Counted from the stretch's first letter, positions 1 through 8,256 are shown. The stretch is DNA of 39,985 nt from Terriglobales bacterium (GCA_035487355.1 DATHMF010000091.1:1-39985); one strand, 5' to 3'. Notes: generated by a model not told the origin, from the sequence alone. Translations and numbers: made by a program.

Positions 1-1761
1 ATTCTCGCGGGCAACGTCGCCCTCGAGTCGATGGGCTTCAAAACGTTCGGGTTCGGTGGCGGTCGCGCGGATGTCTGGGAGCCTGAAGAGGACATCTATT
101 GGGGACCAGAAGGCAAGTGGCTGGCGGACGAGCGCTACAGCGGCGACCGTGATCTCCAGAATCCGCTCGCTGCCGTGCAGATGGGTTTGATCTATGTGAA
201 TCCGGAAGGGCCGAATGGAAAGCCGGATCCGGTTGCCGCGGCACGGGATATCCGGGAGACTTTCGCCCGCATGGCGATGAATGACGAGGAGACCGTTGCG
301 CTCATTGCCGGCGGTCACACCTTCGGCAAAACCCACGGCGCGGGAGATGTATCACTGGTGGGCCCAGTGCCGGAATCCGCCAGCATCGAGGAGCAGGGCC
401 TGGGCTGGACGAGCAAATTTGGCACGGGCAAAGGCGGCGACGCGATCAGCAGCGGCCTGGAAGTCACCTGGACCACGACGCCTACGAAGTGGAGCAACAA
501 CTTCTTCGCGAACCTGTTCGGCAACGAATGGGAACTGACCAAGAGCCCGGCTGGGGCGCATCAATGGAAACCGAAGAATGGCGCAGGCAATGGTACGGTG
601 CCGGATGCGCACGATCCGTCAAAGCGTCACGCGCCATCCATGCTGACCACTGACCTCTCCTTGCGGTTCGACCCTGCTTACGAAAAGATTTCACGGCGCT
701 TCTACGAGCATCCGGACCAGTTCGCAGACGCGTTTGCTCGGGCGTGGTTCAAGCTGACGCATCGCGACATGGGGCCGATCTCGCGGTACCTTGGCCCGCT
801 CGTTCCGAAGGAGCCCCAGCTGTGGCAGGACCCTGTTCCCGCCGTGGATCATGAATTGATCGGGGAGAAAGACATTGCTGCCCTGAAAGCCAAGATTCTC
901 GCCTCCGGTTTATCAATTTCCGAACTGGTCACGACGGCCTGGGCATCGGCATCAAGCTTCCGAGGATCGGATAAGCGCGGTGGCGCGAACGGAGCGCGTA
1001 TTCGCCTCACCCCGCAAAAAGATTGGGAGGTGAACCAGCCGGCCGCGCTGGCAAAGATCCTGCAGAAGCTGGAGGCGATCCAAAAGGAGTTCAACAGCTC
1101 GCAGAGCAACGGCAAAAAAGGGAAGAAGGTCTCACTCGCCGACCTGATCGTCCTCGCCGGCAACGCCGCCGTCGAGGAAGCTGCGAAAAAGGCCGGGCAC
1201 GAGGTGAAGGTTCCCTTCGCTCCGGGTCGCACGGATGCATCGCAGGAGCAAACGGATGCGCACTCGTTCGCAGTGCTGGAGCCGGCCGCGGACGCGTTCC
1301 GGAACTACATTCGGAAGGGAGAAAAGAGACCGGTGGAGGAGCTGTTGTTGGATCGGGTGGAGCTGCTGACACTGACTGCTCCCGAGATGACGGTTCTTAT
1401 CGGCGGCATGCGGGCACTGAACGCAAACTTTGGGAACTCGAAGCACGGCATCCTCACCAAGCGACCCGAGACGCTGACGAATGATTTCTTTATCAACCTG
1501 CTCGATATGAGGACCAAGTGGCAGCCCGCATCGGATGGTGTCTACGAAGGACGCGATCGCGCGACGGGCGAACTCAAGTGGACCGCCACTCGTATCGACC
1601 TCATTTTCGGCTCACACTCGCAGCTCCGAGCGATTGCGGAAGTCTATGCATGTGAGGACGCGAAGGAGGCGTTCGTGCATCAGTTCGTAAGTGTTTGGAA
1701 CAAGGTGATGAACCTTGATCGCTACGATCTCCCTGCGGCAGAAAAGAAAGCTGTCAACTAA
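1..1761 (+). CDS. katG: Catalase-peroxidase KatG, 5'-truncated by the window edge
   Basis: Haem catalase-peroxidase that removes H2O2 in the cytoplasm. The reading frame is open from base 1 (ILAGNVALES...), so the N-terminal part with the distal Arg-Trp-His motif lies outside the window and the ATG at 31 is internal. Visible are the Tyr of GLIYVNPEGP and the Met of RMAMND, which with the missing Trp form the KatG Met-Tyr-Trp cofactor, and the proximal haem ligand His in GGHTFGKTHG. Tyr-to-Met spacing (26 residues) and Met-to-His spacing (15) match M. tuberculosis Y229/M255/H270. The C-terminal peroxidase-like domain is complete to the stop. No downstream partner gene is coupled to it. Confidence 0.97.
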   Translation: MLAGNVALESMGFKTFGFGGGRADVWEPEEDIYWGPEGKWLADERYSGDRDLQNPLAAVQMGLIYVNPEGPNGKPDPVAAARDIRETFARMAMNDEETVALIAGGHTFGKTHGAGDVSLVGPVPESASIEEQGLGWTSKFGTGKGGDAISSGLEVTWTTTPTKWSNNFFANLFGNEWELTKSPAGAHQWKPKNGAGNGTVPDAHDPSKRHAPSMLTTDLSLRFDPAYEKISRRFYEHPDQFADAFARAWFKLTHRDMGPISRYLGPLVPKEPQLWQDPVPAVDHELIGEKDIAALKAKILASGLSISELVTTAWASASSFRGSDKRGGANGARIRLTPQKDWEVNQPAALAKILQKLEAIQKEFNSSQSNGKKGKKVSLADLIVLAGNAAVEEAAKKAGHEVKVPFAPGRTDASQEQTDAHSFAVLEPAADAFRNYIRKGEKRPVEELLLDRVELLTLTAPEMTVLIGGMRALNANFGNSKHGILTKRPETLTNDFFINLLDMRTKWQPASDGVYEGRDRATGELKWTATRIDLIFGSHSQLRAIAEVYACEDAKEAFVHQFVSVWNKVMNLDRYDLPAAEKKAVN

Positions 1762-1980
1762 GCCCAGAGTTGTGAAATCGAACGTGCGTGCGTTCTGGTT
1801 GGCGCGCGCACTTTCCTCCCCTACATCTAAGTACACCGAAGTTCAGCAGACTGGAGCTCATTTTGCCCGCAAGCGGGAGTCTGCCGCCTTTGATTCATTT
1901 CATCGGTGGATGGTCGGCAATCCGGAAGTAATCCCGGAGCCATGGCTTCGGGTAGCACAGTTCGTACCTACTTCGTCTCG

Positions 1981-2031
1981 CGGTCCATAAACGGGCTTCG
2001 AGGAAGTTGGCCGGGCTTGGTACTGGGAAGT
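1981..2031 (+). repeat. Direct repeat copy A flanking the MDR/TetR module
   Basis: About 51 bases, alignable at roughly 80% identity (hand alignment with single-base gaps) to 4459-4509 in the same orientation. Shared blocks include CGGTCCA, AAACGGGCTTCG and GGGAAGT. It lies directly after the stop of the small membrane-protein gene. The two copies bracket the 2.4-kb accessory module. Origin unknown. Confidence 0.55.
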
Positions 2032-2432
2032 TATCCGCGCTTGGTTTGCGGCGTGATCCGCACGGATCTGTGAAGCAGATACACCACGAAGAATTGGACG
2101 ACGGCGATAAAGAGCGGCCCAGCGCATTTCCCAAGATCATGCTCAAACAGACCGATTCCAGCATCCAGCAATTGCATGGCGCCGGCGAGCGCACCCAGGA
2201 TCAGCAACGCAGGCGTCGCCTGCTTGTAGATCGCCCCCAATGCGAACAAAGCCAGAGGAATTGTGCGCGCCGCTGCGTACATCGCCAATAGCAACGACGC
2301 CTGCGTTGGAACGGATTCGGCAGGGACCAGGTATTGCGGATGGATGATCGCGGCGATGGAAAAGCCGCTCGCCACCAGGACATTGATTGCCGTGACCAGC
2401 GAAGCCAGCCGAAAAGCCTTTATTGTAGTCAT
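2031..2432 (-). CDS. Small polytopic membrane protein, unknown function
   Basis: 133-residue protein that is almost entirely hydrophobic, with about four membrane-spanning stretches (roughly residues 8-28, 43-65, 70-90 and 105-123) and a short basic C-terminus. I do not recognise a named family; the shape resembles small DoxX/DUF4345-like membrane proteins. The ATG at 2432 is chosen because it has a strong GAGAGGA ribosome site four bases upstream; an in-frame start 66 bases further out has none. It follows the MDR oxidoreductase gene on the same strand, but a perfect 10-bp-arm hairpin lies between them, so the two may be transcribed separately. Confidence 0.65.
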   Translation of the reverse strand: MTTIKAFRLASLVTAINVLVASGFSIAAIIHPQYLVPAESVPTQASLLLAMYAAARTIPLALFALGAIYKQATPALLILGALAGAMQLLDAGIGLFEHDLGKCAGPLFIAVVQFFVVYLLHRSVRITPQTKRG

Positions 2433-2490
2433 TGATTCCTCTCTCTGAGTAAGCTCGTCCGAGCGTAGTTGGGTTGATTTGACAACTTGT

Positions 2491-2520
2491 GTTCGCACTA
2501 CGCCTGCGCCTAGTGCGAAC
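2491..2520 (-). terminator. Perfect hairpin between the MDR gene and the membrane-protein gene
   Basis: GTTCGCACTA and TAGTGCGAAC are perfect 10-base arms around a 10-base GC-rich loop. It lies after the MDR oxidoreductase stop and before the membrane-protein start. No T-tract follows on the minus strand, so it could equally be an operator dyad or attenuating hairpin. Confidence 0.5.
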
Positions 2521-2575
2521 CCTTCGCTAATTGCAGAGCGGGATACCTGTTATGTTTCCCCCTTATCAATCGTCG

Positions 2576-3583
2576 TCAGACTGTAAGAACCACCCTCCCG
2601 AAGGGGCGGCCTTCAACGAGATAACGCAGAGCCTCAGCCGCTTCGGCCAGAGGGAACGTCTTCGCCACGATCGGTTTGATCGCACCGGATTTAAGCAGAG
2701 AGACAATAGCTTTCCACGCGTCCGTAACGGTCGCCTGCGGCTGAGCGAACATGTTGAGACCCCGGATGCTGGCCTGTGGCACGATGAGATTTGTCACGTC
2801 AATGGTCGTCTTACGGCTTGCGGAATATCCCAGTGTTGTGAGGCTTCCTCCCAACGCGAGCGCTTTGAGCGCCCCGCTCAAGACTTCACCGCCGATCCCA
2901 TCGATCACAATATCTGCGCCGTAGCCGTCGGTGATACGACGTACACCGTCACCCAACTTCTCCAAGGAAGTATCGATGACCTCATTGAATCCGAGCGCCT
3001 TCGCCTGCTCGGCTTTCGCATGGTTGGTCGTGCTGGATATGGCGTGTTTTGCTCCCAGAGCGCGCGCCAGTTGTGTCACCGCGTTGCCGACCGATCCTCC
3101 GATCGCTGGTGCCAGAACGGTTTTACCGGGACGAAAACCGGCGAGGGTAAGAGCCACTTGCGCGGTGAGATACGCGACTGGAATACCCGCGGCACTCACG
3201 TCGTCGACATTGCCGGGAATCAGGCAAAGGTCTTGCTTGCGTACCGCAACCCACTCACTGTAGGCTCCGTCCGCAAAAGCGCCATAGATGCCCCAGAACA
3301 TCACGCGTGAGCCGGCGGGAAACTCCGTTCCGCCTCCCTCCTCCACCACGCCTGCTCCTTCGTTGCCCAGGACTAGAGGCGCCTTCGAGCCGTGAAACTG
3401 GCCGGAGAGAATCGTATAGTCGAGCGGCGTGACGCCGGCCGCAGTGATTCGCAGCAGTACTTTCCCGTCTGTGACCGTTGGTTTTGGAAGCTCGATAAGC
3501 TTCAACTCTTTATAGCCATTGAAATTTTCCGCTCTCATTGCATGCATATTAGTTCTCTTTTCTCCAGTTGCGACTTCAGTCAT
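2576..3583 (-). CDS. Zinc-independent MDR family oxidoreductase (quinone oxidoreductase-like)
   Basis: 335-residue medium-chain dehydrogenase/reductase of the NADPH:quinone oxidoreductase type. An N-terminal GroES-like fold includes GNEGAGVV around residue 75. The nucleotide-binding domain carries the APAIGGSVGNAVTQ turn near residues 157-170. The zinc-ligand cysteines of alcohol dehydrogenases are absent, which fits the QOR branch; the substrate cannot be named. The start at 3583 has a GGAGG site nine bases upstream. It is divergent from a TetR-family gene, and the shared 170-bp spacer holds two palindromes, so the regulator very probably controls this enzyme. This layout is common for regulators that sense electrophiles or xenobiotics. 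Confidence 0.88.
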   Translation of the reverse strand: MTEVATGEKRTNMHAMRAENFNGYKELKLIELPKPTVTDGKVLLRITAAGVTPLDYTILSGQFHGSKAPLVLGNEGAGVVEEGGGTEFPAGSRVMFWGIYGAFADGAYSEWVAVRKQDLCLIPGNVDDVSAAGIPVAYLTAQVALTLAGFRPGKTVLAPAIGGSVGNAVTQLARALGAKHAISSTTNHAKAEQAKALGFNEVIDTSLEKLGDGVRRITDGYGADIVIDGIGGEVLSGALKALALGGSLTTLGYSASRKTTIDVTNLIVPQASIRGLNMFAQPQATVTDAWKAIVSLLKSGAIKPIVAKTFPLAEAAEALRYLVEGRPFGRVVLTV

Positions 3584-3674
3584 TAAGGGTTGCCTCCATC
3601 AGTCTGACGATGAGACGAGCGCCGCTGGCGCCCTGCTCCCTAGGAAGGTCCCGGACCTTGCCAGCTGTGTTGTC

Positions 3675-3719
3675 TGGATTATTGTTATAATCCACTAACT
3701 GGATTAGATTCGTAATCCT
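3675..3719. promoter_or_regulatory. Double palindromic operator between the MDR and TetR genes
   Basis: Four copies of GGATTA/TAATCC alternate at 3676-3681, 3688-3693, 3701-3706 and 3713-3718. They form two dyads with the same design: TGGATTA, 6-base spacer, TAATCC plus A or T (3675-3694 and 3700-3719), with centres 25 bp apart. A TATAAT hexamer (3686-3691) overlaps the first dyad. The natural reading is an operator for the adjacent TetR protein that controls both divergent genes. The dyads are read directly; the binding partner is inferred. Confidence 0.75.
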
Positions 3720-3753
3720 GATTTAGTCGCAGTTTATTTTTGTGGAGGGACAC

Positions 3754-4344
3754 ATGGGCTATTCCAGAGCTCAAAAAGCGAGAACTCACAATCGCATCGT
3801 CGCCATTGCCTCCAGGAGATTCCGCGAAAAGGGCCTCGCAGGTTTCGGAATTGCCGAGCTGATGAAGGAAGCCGGCCTGACGGTGGGCGGCTTCTACAAG
3901 CACTTCGATTCGCGTGACGACTTAGTGGCCGAAGCGGTCAACTCTGCATTCGGCGGTTGGAAACGGAGAGCGGACGCGGCCAAATCCAGCGGGCCGCCAG
4001 TGTCCTACGAAAAGTTGATTGACGACTATCTGAACCAAGCGCACCGCGATAATCCGGGCACGGGCTGTGCCTTCAGCGCGTTGGCACCGGAGATCGCACG
4101 CAGCGATAAGCGCACCCGCGCGCTTACCTCGGAACAAGTCCGGAAGGACCTTGAGTTGATTGCCGGTTTGCTTCCAGGCAAGGACAAGCGTGCGGCAAGG
4201 TCGCGGGCGATCTTGACTTTCAGCGCCCTCGTCGGAGCCATCTCGCTGGCGCGCGCCGTATCGGATGAGGCGCTTTCCCACGAAATCTTGAAGACTGTGG
4301 CAAAGCTTCTGAAGAATCCCGTCTCAGAGCACCAGGAACGTTAG
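3754..4344 (+). CDS. TetR/AcrR-family transcriptional regulator
   Basis: 196-residue one-component repressor. The N-terminal helix-turn-helix spans about residues 7-55, with the typical ...FREKGLAGFGIAELMKEAGLT... region followed by GGFYKHFDSRDDLV. The C-terminal ligand domain contains GTGCAFSALAPEIARSD, as in the YxaF/LmrA-like branch whose members respond to small aromatic compounds (family knowledge, not shown here). A GTG at 3742 is in frame, but the ATG at 3754 is preferred because GGAGGG lies just before it and the GTG overlaps that site. Divergent from the MDR gene, with a double operator between them. A REP-like hairpin starts six bases after the stop. Confidence 0.9.
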   Translation: MGYSRAQKARTHNRIVAIASRRFREKGLAGFGIAELMKEAGLTVGGFYKHFDSRDDLVAEAVNSAFGGWKRRADAAKSSGPPVSYEKLIDDYLNQAHRDNPGTGCAFSALAPEIARSDKRTRALTSEQVRKDLELIAGLLPGKDKRAARSRAILTFSALVGAISLARAVSDEALSHEILKTVAKLLKNPVSEHQER

Positions 4345-4349
4345 GAAAT

Positions 4350-4400
4350 TCGGGGACAGACGGAACCTTTCCCCTGAGAAAACATCCCGTCTGTCCCCGA
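4350..4400. repeat. REP-like long hairpin after the tetR stop
   Basis: TCGGGGACAGACGG (4350-4363) and CCGTCTGTCCCCGA (4387-4400) are perfect 14-base inverted arms around 23 bases, bordered by A/T-rich flanks. The GGGGACAGAC core resembles palindromes associated with REP-associated tyrosine transposases in many genomes (general recollection, not checked). It could also terminate tetR. Confidence 0.65.
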
Positions 4401-4458
4401 TTTATCCGAGAACAGATTACACTCATTGACCGAGGCGAGCTGCCCGCAGCAACGGACA

Positions 4459-4509
4459 CGGTCCAGAAACGGGCTTCGGAGGAATTGTCTGGATCGGTAA
4501 CGGGAAGTC
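4459..4509 (+). repeat. Direct repeat copy B flanking the MDR/TetR module
   Basis: Partner of 1981-2031, same orientation, roughly 80% identical over about 50 bases by hand alignment. Both copies are non-coding. Confidence 0.55.
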
Positions 4510-4537
4510 GGCTTGTGGGAAGTGATGGCGATTGTAC

Positions 4538-4572
4538 GCGGTTGCGAGCAACATGCGCGGTTGCGAGCAACA
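4538..4572. repeat. Tandem pair of a short palindrome
   Basis: Two exact 16-base copies with a 19-base period. Each contains the dyad GTTGC-GA-GCAAC. It may be a paired protein-binding site or a degenerate repeat element. Confidence 0.6.
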
Positions 4573-4824
4573 CGGGAACAAACCCACCCATACTCCATGC
4601 GGCCATGCTTTTCCAAACTGACCCACTACCGGATCAGCTTTTAGCCTGCGGTTCGATACCCTAAGATTTAACTGCAACTTAGCTTTGCCGGCGCTCATCT
4701 AAGTACACAGTGGCTAATGAGGTTGCCGTTTCAGGGTCTCAGGGGTTTTTCCTATTGTGTCCGCCCCAGCAACTAACGTACTATCACTCCAACCTTTAGC
4801 AACAAAAGATGGGAATTCACCTGT

Positions 4825-6021
4825 ATGGTGGCGCGCCACAGTAGTCACAGAGTTGTACTCGGGCTCATAGCTCTTGTCGTTTTCTTTCTCTTTACCTCGT
4901 TCGCCTATGGGCGTTCGATTTCTTCTGCTTCCAAAAAGTCCAAGTCGCAAATCAGCGAAAGCTCGGGCGCGCAGAAGCACATGAGCCAGTTGCGCCACCG
5001 GCGCCGGCATCATCACTACTACGAGCGCTTCTATACCAGCTCTTTTGCCGATGACGTGACCGCAGGCGACAGCACCGCCGGAGAAGACCCGGCAGTCCGC
5101 GCCGCGGCCATAGACGCCCTGGGCAATATGAACGGCACGGTTGTGGCCATTGATCCTGCCTCGGGACGCATTCTGACCATGGTCAACCAGAAGCTGGCCC
5201 TTTCTGAAGGGGCGCAGCCTTGCTCAACTTTCAAGGTTGCAGTGGCCCTGGCCGCGCTCAAAGAAGGCCTGATTACCAAAGACCAAGAGGTCAAGCTCGG
5301 ACGCAGGACCCATGTGAACCTGACCGATGCCTTGGCGCACTCCAACAATGCTTATTTCGAAGCGCTGGGACGCAGGCTGGGCTTCAAGCGGGTCAGCTCA
5401 TATGCTCACATGTTCGGTATGGGTGAACTGGCCGGCTTTAACATCGAAGGCGAACACCTGGGGCAATTCCCCAGCGGAGCGCCCACCACGAAAGATGGTG
5501 GAGTCGGCAAACTGTGCTCTTATGGCGAGAGCATCTCCATGACTCCTCTGCAGCTTGGCGCCATGATCGCAGCCATTGCCAACGGCGGCACGCTTTATTA
5601 CCTGCAGCATCCGCAGACGGCGGATGATGTAACCAACTTTGTGCCGCGGTCAAAGCGGCAGCTCGATATCGCCGACCTTATTCCCGATGTCTCGGAAGGC
5701 ATGGCCGGAGCGGTGGAATACGGTACGGCGCGTAGCGTGCGTTACAGCTTTGACGAAGAAGAAATTTTAGGAAAGACCGGGACCTGCTCGAAAGATGGCA
5801 CCCGCTTCGGCTGGTTCGCTTCTTATGCCAACACCGATCACGGGAAAGTTGTAGTCGTGGTCTTCCTGCGCGGCGGGCGTCCTACCTTTGGCCCCAAAGC
5901 CGCCGAGATCGCCGGACGCATGTACCACAACCTCTACAGCGGTAACTTCTTCTTTACTGATACCAAACCTGAAAGCTCACGGCAGCCGGTAAGCGGGGCG
6001 AACGCGGGGATATCGCAGTAA
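4825..6021 (+). CDS. Transpeptidase-only penicillin-binding protein
   Basis: 398-residue membrane-anchored DD-transpeptidase-like protein. Residues 9-28 form a signal anchor, and residues 57-65 are a striking Arg/His-rich stretch (LRHRRRHHH). The transpeptidase domain begins near GTVVAIDPASGRIL (residue 104). All three active-site motifs are present: S134-TFK, S173-NN and K317-TG. It lacks the N-terminal dimerisation module of class B PBPs and any glycosyltransferase domain, so it is short for FtsI/PBP2 relatives. It could be a minor peptidoglycan transpeptidase or a penicillin-sensor-like relative; the intact triad favours acyl-enzyme chemistry. The ATG at 4825 has only a weak ribosome site. 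A 7-bp-period array starts two bases after its stop. Confidence 0.88.
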   Translation: MVARHSSHRVVLGLIALVVFFLFTSFAYGRSISSASKKSKSQISESSGAQKHMSQLRHRRRHHHYYERFYTSSFADDVTAGDSTAGEDPAVRAAAIDALGNMNGTVVAIDPASGRILTMVNQKLALSEGAQPCSTFKVAVALAALKEGLITKDQEVKLGRRTHVNLTDALAHSNNAYFEALGRRLGFKRVSSYAHMFGMGELAGFNIEGEHLGQFPSGAPTTKDGGVGKLCSYGESISMTPLQLGAMIAAIANGGTLYYLQHPQTADDVTNFVPRSKRQLDIADLIPDVSEGMAGAVEYGTARSVRYSFDEEEILGKTGTCSKDGTRFGWFASYANTDHGKVVVVVFLRGGRPTFGPKAAEIAGRMYHNLYSGNFFFTDTKPESSRQPVSGANAGISQ

Positions 6022-6023
6022 GC

Positions 6024-6141
6024 AGCTTTTAGCTCTTAGCTTTTGTTTATTGCACCAGAAATCCTTCCAAACCTTGTCGCCGGTTTAAGCGACTGACGCA
6101 GCAAAGTATCAAGAAAAGCTAAGAGCTAATGGCTAAGAGCT
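6024..6141. repeat. Inverted pair of heptamer arrays between two convergent stops
   Basis: Left arm: three exact 7-bp units, AGCTTTT, AGCTCTT, AGCTTTT (6024-6044). Right arm: AAAAGCT, AAGAGCT, AATGGCT, AAGAGCT (6114-6141). The arms are reverse complements over 14 bases (6031-6044 against 6114-6127). The left arm starts two bases after the PBP stop, and the right arm ends four bases before the pmbA stop. The long stem could serve as a bidirectional terminator. Confidence 0.8.
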
Positions 6142-6145
6142 TCTT

Positions 6146-7528
6146 TCAAAACTTCGTCACTTCCGTAAAGTTAAAATCTTTTACCTTCATCGCGGGCACA
6201 ACCATGTCAAATGATTCTTCCCCGCTGGCGCGCACGGGTATGCTGAGCGCTTCCACCTTGCTCAACAGCTCAACCAGACTCTGATTGAAGCGAAAGTTCA
6301 GGATGCCGTGCTGCAACTTTCCGTTTTCCACGTAGAAGGTGCCGTCGCGGGTCATGCCGGTCAGGATTTTTTCGTAGGGATCAACCTCGCGGATATACCA
6401 CAGCCGCGTCACCCACACTCCGCGCTCGGTTGAAGCCACCATTTCATCTACGGTCTTTGCGTTTCCCGTCTCCGGCGGCGCAAAGACCACGTTCATGGGC
6501 GCTTCGCCGATCTCGTTGGGCAGCAGAAATCCGTGGCCGGTGGGCTTCACTTCGCCGACCTTAGCTGCCAGCTCAGATTTTTTCATCTTCTCTGCCGTGG
6601 CGCGGGCGTAGACAAGATTCTTGGCAACGCCTTTTTCCACCAGGGTCACCTGCTGACGGGGCACACCTTCACCATCAAAGGGTGACCCGGATTGCAGCGG
6701 ATGACTGACGTTATCGTGAATCGTAATGTTGTCGCCGAACAGCTTGCTGCCCACGCGATTATTCAGGAACGACCGCTGATCAAGCACCGCCAGACCGGCA
6801 AAATCGTAGAACATAAATCCCACCAGGTCGAGCACCGCAGCAGGTTCGAGGATAACGGTGTATTTACCCGGCGCCAGCTCGCGCGGTGCTGCCGATTGCC
6901 GCGCCTTGCGTGCCGCGATCTCGGCCAGAGCAACTGCATTGAGGTTGCGCACATCGGGCGAGTTGGCCTTTTGCCAGCCGGAGGAATCATCGCCCAGCAT
7001 GGTGATGGAAATTTCTGAAGAGGTCTGCTGATGGAAGCGGGCCAGGCCGCGCGAGTTGAAAAGCGCCTCCATATACTCGGAAACGGAAAAGATGCCGGCG
7101 GTAACCAGCTTTTCGCGCTTTGCCACCTTCACGATCTCACTCACACCCACAGCCCGCTCTTTCGCGCCCACGGCGCGGGTTTGCTCGAACCAGCGGTTGG
7201 GCACGAGCGTCGCCGGCTCTTTGCCTTCGAGCATGGTCAGCAGGTCAGGGTTGGGATGCTGGACCTTGCTCAGATTTTCAGCCGACTGCACCACGCGACG
7301 CAGACTATCTTCATCGAGCTTGTTGGTGGTCGAGCGCGCGGTGCGTCCGTTGAAGACAGTGCGCACCGAGACAGCGTGGTTTTCATCCGCAACATTCTGA
7401 TGAATCATGTTGTTGGCAAAACGCGTCAGTGCGCTGACTCCACCGGAGATATAGACTTCAACCTCGTCGGCAGAAGAAAACTTCCTGATCCGCTCAAAAA
7501 TCTGGTGGCATTGTTCTTTAGTTAGCAT
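6146..7528 (-). CDS. pmbA: TldE/PmbA-family metalloprotease subunit
   Basis: 460-residue PmbA/TldE-like protein. In E. coli, TldD and TldE (PmbA) form a heterodimeric metalloprotease that degrades unfolded peptides and matures microcin B17; the TldE subunit lacks the catalytic zinc site. Here the HExxxH motif of TldD is absent, while the family's C-terminal half (GVWVTRLWYIREVDP... and the ending ...DFNFTEVTKF) is clear. The partner tldD lies upstream on the same strand, but about 800 bases containing a four-helix-bundle gene and a composite repeat separate them. The ATG at 7528 has no ribosome site because a 7-bp array begins seven bases upstream. Confidence 0.92.
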   Translation of the reverse strand: MLTKEQCHQIFERIRKFSSADEVEVYISGGVSALTRFANNMIHQNVADENHAVSVRTVFNGRTARSTTNKLDEDSLRRVVQSAENLSKVQHPNPDLLTMLEGKEPATLVPNRWFEQTRAVGAKERAVGVSEIVKVAKREKLVTAGIFSVSEYMEALFNSRGLARFHQQTSSEISITMLGDDSSGWQKANSPDVRNLNAVALAEIAARKARQSAAPRELAPGKYTVILEPAAVLDLVGFMFYDFAGLAVLDQRSFLNNRVGSKLFGDNITIHDNVSHPLQSGSPFDGEGVPRQQVTLVEKGVAKNLVYARATAEKMKKSELAAKVGEVKPTGHGFLLPNEIGEAPMNVVFAPPETGNAKTVDEMVASTERGVWVTRLWYIREVDPYEKILTGMTRDGTFYVENGKLQHGILNFRFNQSLVELLSKVEALSIPVRASGEESFDMVVPAMKVKDFNFTEVTKF

Positions 7529-7535
7529 GGGAATT

Positions 7536-7563
7536 AGCAGTCAGCATTCAGTAACCAGTAATC
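7536..7563. repeat. Heptamer array (AnTCAGC family) before the pmbA start
   Basis: Four units in strict 7-bp register: AGCAGTC, AGCATTC, AGTAACC, AGTAATC. It begins seven bases upstream of the pmbA start codon and occupies the place of its ribosome-binding site. Related units occur at 11469, 15440, 17350 and 37971. Confidence 0.65.
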
Positions 7564-7686
7564 AAAAGCCATCCCACACGCGCTGGCGCGCGAGTGGGGC
7601 ACCCGAGTGATGTATCGTCTGACCATAATTATCGTCGTACTCATAAATAATCCGGCCTGCGACTGGTTGAATCTTATGTTGAAACA

Positions 7687-8043
7687 TCAGCTCCCGGCCT
7701 TCCCGATCGTGGCTGTGAGCATGCGGCGCAATCCCGATAAGCTGCCGGAAAGTTCCTGGTGTTGTGTCTGGTTGAGAAATTTAAGATCATGGGCCAATAA
7801 AAGGTAATAGTCGAGTTCGCTGGCCAATCCCAAGGCTACTCCCAGGAAGCGATGAAGCTCATGGTCCGTGCGTTGCCCGTATCCTTCGGCGATGGTAGCT
7901 GCAATTGAGGTGCTGCATCGCCGAATCTGACCGGTCAGCCCGTCGAGCTCCTCTTTCGGGAAGCTAGCGGTCGCAGTATAAATCCTGAGCGTAAGTTGAT
8001 GGGCTCTCTCCCAAACCTTCTGGTCTTTGAAGTCTTTCATCAT
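7687..8043 (-). CDS. Four-helix bundle protein (23S rRNA intervening-sequence protein family)
   Basis: 118-residue all-helical protein. It opens with the family's KDFKDQKVWERAHQLTLRIY segment and has the conserved GQIRRCSTSIAATIAEGYG stretch near residues 38-58 and a LGVALGLASELDYYLLLAHDL helix. The family is named from ORFs inside 23S rRNA intervening sequences; free-standing members are common and their function is unknown. Two ATGs (8043 and 8040) follow an AGGA site; either may be used. It sits between tldD and pmbA, genes that are functionally paired, and is bordered upstream by a composite hairpin repeat. That suggests it arrived as an insert. Confidence 0.88.
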   Translation of the reverse strand: MMKDFKDQKVWERAHQLTLRIYTATASFPKEELDGLTGQIRRCSTSIAATIAEGYGQRTDHELHRFLGVALGLASELDYYLLLAHDLKFLNQTQHQELSGSLSGLRRMLTATIGKAGS

Positions 8044-8093
8044 TGATCCTCACCAATTCCCACACCAACACGCGCATGTAACGCGGAGGCGAG

Positions 8094-8256
8094 CATCGTC
8101 CCTACGGGACTAAACTCAATTTCTACCGGTACCCAGCGCTTTATTCTAAGGGCTCCGCGGTAAACTGCTGTGCCCTTGCGTCTGGCTCGCGCGCGACAGC
8201 GCTCGCCATCCGCTCACCCGCGCGCTGGGCTACTATACGCCCCCCTTACGGGGCTG
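8094..8256. repeat. Composite palindromic repeat upstream of the four-helix-bundle gene
   Basis: An imperfect inverted arrangement. A small hairpin at 8100-8109 (CCCTACGGGA) and CCCAGCGC at 8132-8139 are mirrored by GCGCTGGG at 8222-8229 and a second small hairpin, CCCCTTACGGGG, near 8241-8252. The middle is GC-rich. This structured, gene-free stretch fills most of the 302 bases between the four-helix-bundle gene and tldD. It could be a non-coding mobile repeat or part of an inserted cassette. Confidence 0.5.

Larger units (their letters stand above)
4401..4824. other. Gene-free stretch with repeat copy B and a twin palindrome
   Basis: No convincing gene on either strand. It holds direct-repeat copy B (4459-4509) and two tandem copies of GCGGTTGCGAGCAACA (4538-4553 and 4557-4572). 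Nothing else recognisable precedes the PBP gene. Confidence 0.5.

Noticed and set aside
2531..3310. Plus-strand open frame over the MDR oxidoreductase gene
   Set aside because: The minus-strand protein has the complete MDR fold and a good ribosome site; the plus-strand product looks random.
4640..4680. tRNA-like GCGGTTCGAT segment
   Set aside because: The flanking bases do not form a T-arm and no acceptor or anticodon stem can be drawn.
1824..4708. Shared 13-mer CATCTAAGTACAC at 1824 and 4696
   Set aside because: A 13-base match is expected by chance in a 40-kb window and its order relative to the 50-bp direct repeats is not conserved.
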